Shown here one piece after another: positions 60,585-64,000 of a DNA stretch of 64,000 bases. Location: positions 90,626,575 through 90,690,574 of the forward strand of contig NC_092872.1 of NCBI RefSeq assembly GCF_028372415.1. Direction: 5' to 3'. Position numbers and translations under genes: made by a program. Below the pieces are notes generated by a model. That model was not told where the DNA came from and did not search any database. It saw nothing but the letters and a program-made list of their open reading frames with translations. The DNA is from Notamacropus eugenii. Its lineage: Eukaryota > Chordata > Mammalia > Diprotodontia > Macropodidae. Positions within the stretch are counted from its first letter, which is position 1, and every line of letters starts with the position of its first letter.

Positions 60585-61560
60585 AGTCAGTCAGCAAGCA
60601 ATTATTAGGTGCTTACTGTGTGCCACGCACTGTTTTCTCCTGTGAGGATACAGTCAATCAACTGGCATTTATTAAGCACCTACTATTTGCCAGCCACTAT
60701 TGTTCAGCACTGAAGATACAAAGAAAGACAAAAAACAGCCATTACTCTCAGAGAGCTCATTGTGAATGAGGGAGACAACATGCAAACAACTACATTCGAA
60801 AAGACAGATATAGGATTAATAGTGGGTAGTCTTGGAGAGAGGCACAGAGGTGTTCTGAGCTGGGAAATGAAGCATAGTGTTCAAAGAATAACAGGGAGGC
60901 CAGAGTCACTGGATCACAGCATGTGTTGAGGGAAGTAACATGTAAGAGAATTGGAAAGGCAGACTGGGGTCAGTCCCTGCCTTCAAGGACCTCACATTCT
61001 AATGAGGAAGCAACTACATAAATACAGGATGTATACTTCTGTACTCAGTCCACAAGCAGATTATTAAGGGCTTACTGTGTGCGAGGCACTGAGTTAAACA
61101 GTAGGAATACAGAAAAGAGCAAAAACAAAGTGGCTGCCCTCCAGGAGCTCACATCCAAATGACTGTGTACAGGGGAGATCTAGACAGAGTAAAAGGGAAG
61201 TGACTTCTGAGGGAAGGCACTGGCATGGGGGGTGGGGAAAGGCCTCCTGCAGAAGAGAGCCAAGGGATCTAGGAAAAGGAGGCGAAGGAGGACAGCATTC
61301 CCAAGTCGGGTGCACAGCCAATGAAAAAAGGCTGTGTGCTAAAAACAGCAGGAAAGTCAGGATCATTGGCTTATAGAGCACATTTTCTCTGAGGTTACTT
61401 TCCATCTACTCTGGTATACCTAGTTACTTATTTGTTGTACCTACCATTAGAATCTGAGCTCCTTGAAGACAAAGCCTGTTTTTTGCCTTTCTTTGTATCC
61501 CCAATACTTAGCCCAGTTCCAGGTATATAGTACATCCTTAATAAGTGTTTCTTGACTGAC
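60585..61560 (+). repeat. Unassigned dispersed repeat plus L2-type end
   Basis: Three successive starts of the same text are visible (TTATTAGGTGCTTACTGTGT at 60602, TTTATTAAGCACCTACTATT at 60669, TTAAGGGCTTACTGTGTGCG at 61064), followed by GGAGCTCACA-type parts; related to 22985-23850 and 63140-63840. An L2-like end lies at 61440-61560. Confidence 0.6.
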
Positions 61561-62029
61561 TTGTTGAATTACTTTAAAGTGCTTTACTCACATTACTTCT
61601 CTGAGGTATTATTTTCCATATTTTACAGAATAGAAAAATGAGGTCTTGGGAGGGTAAGTGCTCAAGATTACCCTATTGGTGAAGGAGGGAGCTGAGATTT
61701 TCACCCTAGTTTTCCGATTCCACATCTGCTGCTATCGCGAACTGCCTTCAGCATTAATGGAAGGATAAACAATCCCAAAATAAGTATGATACAAGGTAGA
61801 ATATGAGAGGAAGGAAGATCAGAGTCTGCTTTAGAAAAATCTGAGAAAGGAGTGATAACTTTATGCTAAGAGAATTAGAGAAAGCTTCATTGAAAAGGTA
61901 TCTCACTGAGCTAGGCCTTGAAGAAAGAGAGGGATTTTATTTGGTAGAAATGAAGACAAAGGGAGTGGGCTTCAGACATATGCAGGCATTATTCAGGACG
62001 ATGGAATAAATCTAAAAATGTGAATTCTA
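61561..62029. other. CLEC16A: Intron 10, old repeat text
   Basis: Diffuse MIR and dispersed-repeat text (61610-61960); no gene. Confidence 0.4.
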
Positions 62030-62155
62030 AAAAAATAATTAATTTTTAGTTTACAGCATTCAGTTCCACAAGCTTTTGAATTCCAAATTTTATCCCCCTC
62101 CTTCCCCTCCCCATTACCCACCCACCTTCCTAAGGCGGCATGCAGTCTGATAGGT
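62030..62155 (-). mobile_element. L1 3' end, minus orientation
   Basis: TTTTTAGTTTACAGCATTCA followed by CCAAATTTTATCCCCCTCCT and GGCGGCATGCAGTCTGATAG matches the 3' untranslated part of the window's other minus-strand L1s. It stops at the CT tract. Confidence 0.75.
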
Positions 62156-62157
62156 GT

Positions 62158-62221
62158 TCTCTCTCTCTTTCTGTCTCTCTCTCTCCCCCTCTCTCTCTCT
62201 TTCTCTCTCCCCCCCCCCCCC
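62158..62221. repeat. (CT)n tract ending in poly-C
   Basis: About 50 bases of CT/TC units then 13-14 C (62209-62221); pure pyrimidine. A MIR-like fragment follows at 62230-62335. Confidence 0.95.
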
Positions 62222-62335
62222 GAGCTATAAGAGAACTTAGAGGTCATCTAGTTCAACACCTTCATTTTCCAGTTGAGGAAATTGAAGCCCAAAGAGGTTC
62301 AATGATGTCATAGTTCACACAGGTATTAAATTGAG

Positions 62336-64000
62336 AGCTAAGAGGATGGGGGAGAAGAAACTATGGCAGGTTTGAAGAGAGATGAAAAGGTTTGGAGAAG
62401 CCATTGTGGAGAGTGAAACACTGAGTTGATGAGGGAAGTATAGTAGCATTGCCTAGCAGCAGTGAAGGCCTAGTTGAGATTATGTAATATTTTAAATTTG
62501 TAGCAGATTCAGATAGAATGGTTATGTGATTTTCTCATCTTTCATTCAGTAGTATGTGTGTTGGAACAAAGGCAACAAATGGTAGGTATGATTTAAGACT
62601 GAGGTTTGGTAAGGCTTAATTGGTGATATGATAAGGGAGCTAGGGATTCAAGAGAAGACAGTGTAGAGTTAAATTAGTTTACCAAAGGGTCAAGATGGGG
62701 TCAAAAGAGTGGTTAGTGCAAGGGAGAAATCTGGGAGAGAACTGAAGGGTCAAACGATTGGAGGTCGTGGTGCAGAAGAAGAATAGGATCTTTAAAGGAA
62801 AGGCAGAGGGAGAGGTGAAAAGCCAATGAATTATGGATAAATAAGGGGATTTTGAAATTTTTTGAACATAGAGGTGGTATGTGGTGCATTTGTGGAAGAT
62901 GGCAAGATCAACCGTGTGACCATCTTTGTGTGGCTGATTCAGGTCGCTTATGCACATTTGTCTGTTAACATGTTCAGTATTTTCTTTTTAAGAACAAAGG
63001 CTTAAAAAAACATAATTTTTGTCTGTTAACAATTTAGTTGAACTTGTTGTTTAAGGTAAATTAACCTACTGAGTATGATTGTTATTTTGCTTTTAATCTT
63101 GCAGTTTAGACTTTTTTTTAATAGTATAAGACATTATTCAGGTAGTGTGCATTTATAAAGTGTCCACTATATACCAGGCATTGTGTTAGACCCTGGAGAT
63201 ACAAAATAAAAAATAAAAATCTCTGCCCATGAGGAGCTTACATTCTGTTGGGGGAGACAATGCATGCATGCATGTATGTATGTATGTATGTATGTATGTA
63301 TGTATGTATGCATTGCATCCATATAAAATAAATACAAGATAATTAATTAGAGGAGGGCATTAGTAGCTGAGAGGGAGAATGATGGACCAGAAAATGATTC
63401 CTGAGGTGGTACTTTGAATTGAACTTTGAAAGAAACTAGGAATTCTGAGAGGCAGAGGTGAGTTGCGGGTACATCCCACCCAGACATGTACAGTAAGAGA
63501 GATGGGAACAGCAAGAAGGCCAGTTTGGCCAAACTGTGGGTGCAGATGAGAGTAATATATAGGAAGACAGGTAAGGTGGTTGGAGTCATTCTTTGAAGGG
63601 CTTTAAATACCAAAGAGACCTTTGTTCTTGATCCTAGAGGTACTGGAGTTTATTGAGGGGAAGGAGAGGGAGGTTACATGAGCAGATGTGCTTTAAGAGA
63701 ATCATTTTGGCATCTGTGTGGAGAAGAGAGAGGCAAGCCAACTGAGTAAGAGGAGATAAAGACTTGAATTAGGCTGGTTGTTGGGTGAGTAGAGAGAAGG
63801 GGACATATGCAAGAGGTTCTGATATCCTGGGTTAAGTCAAATTGGAAACAAAATTGGACTTCTTAGAAGACGTTTCTGCTTTTAAGATTGGTGTCATAAT
63901 GGAAGAATATAAATCCTACCTATAACCCTATCTTAAGGGTTAAAGTTGATTCACTTTTCATGATAATTGTGTTTTAAAGATTTAAAACACTTTTAAATAT
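62336..64000 (+). repeat. Intron 10 end: dispersed repeat and (TATG)n tract
   Basis: 62340-63110 shows old repeat-like text without a name. 63140-63840 is a third copy of the dispersed repeat (CCACTATATACCAGGCATTG, GAGGAGCTTACATTCTGTTG). A TGCA/TATG microsatellite lies inside it at 63261-63318. No CLEC16A exon is seen before the window ends. Confidence 0.5.

Overview
The window is chromosomal DNA from a vertebrate, almost certainly a marsupial. There are no bacterial-type operons, protein-coding genes are split by GT-AG introns, and the spacer is filled with retrotransposons of marsupial type: tRNA-headed SINEs with the CACTGTGCCACCTAGCTGCC-like head, RTE-like LINE debris, and L1 copies in the marsupial style. 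I cannot name the species.

Two genes can be recognised, arranged head to head as in human 16p13. DEXI lies on the minus strand (coding exon 8565-8846) with a CpG-rich block upstream at about 9180-9700. CLEC16A lies on the plus strand. Its first coding exon (15890-15969) sits in a second CpG-rich promoter block at about 15480-16250. Nine more coding exons follow, down to 50336, including a 6-nt microexon at 44021-44026. Together they give 357 codons in one continuous frame, the N-terminal third of a protein of about 1050 residues. I found no further coding exon between 50337 and the end of the window, so the gene runs off the right edge.

Layout: 1-7640 is intergenic with microsatellites and old SINE/L2-type repeats. 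7650-8846 is DEXI. 9180-9700 is its CpG island. 9720-15480 is a repeat-rich gap holding a composite SINE/LINE insertion (10347-11092) and a truncated L1 (12927-14320). 15480-37049 is the CLEC16A promoter, exon 1 and a 21-kb first intron containing RTE, L1 and a nearly intact ORF1-only L1 derivative of HAL1 type (31716-34614). 37050-50336 carries exons 2 to 10. 50337-64000 is intron with old repeats.

DEXI and CLEC16A do not form a pathway that the sequence can show. CLEC16A is known as an endosome/lysosome-associated factor in mitophagy with the ubiquitin ligase RNF41/NRDP1; DEXI is a small membrane protein of poorly known role. The most interesting observations are the microexon, the outward-tailed SINE/LINE composite insertion, the ORF1-only L1 element with tandem 5' monomers, and a pair of ZNF143-like motifs in the CLEC16A promoter. 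I found no new protein system.
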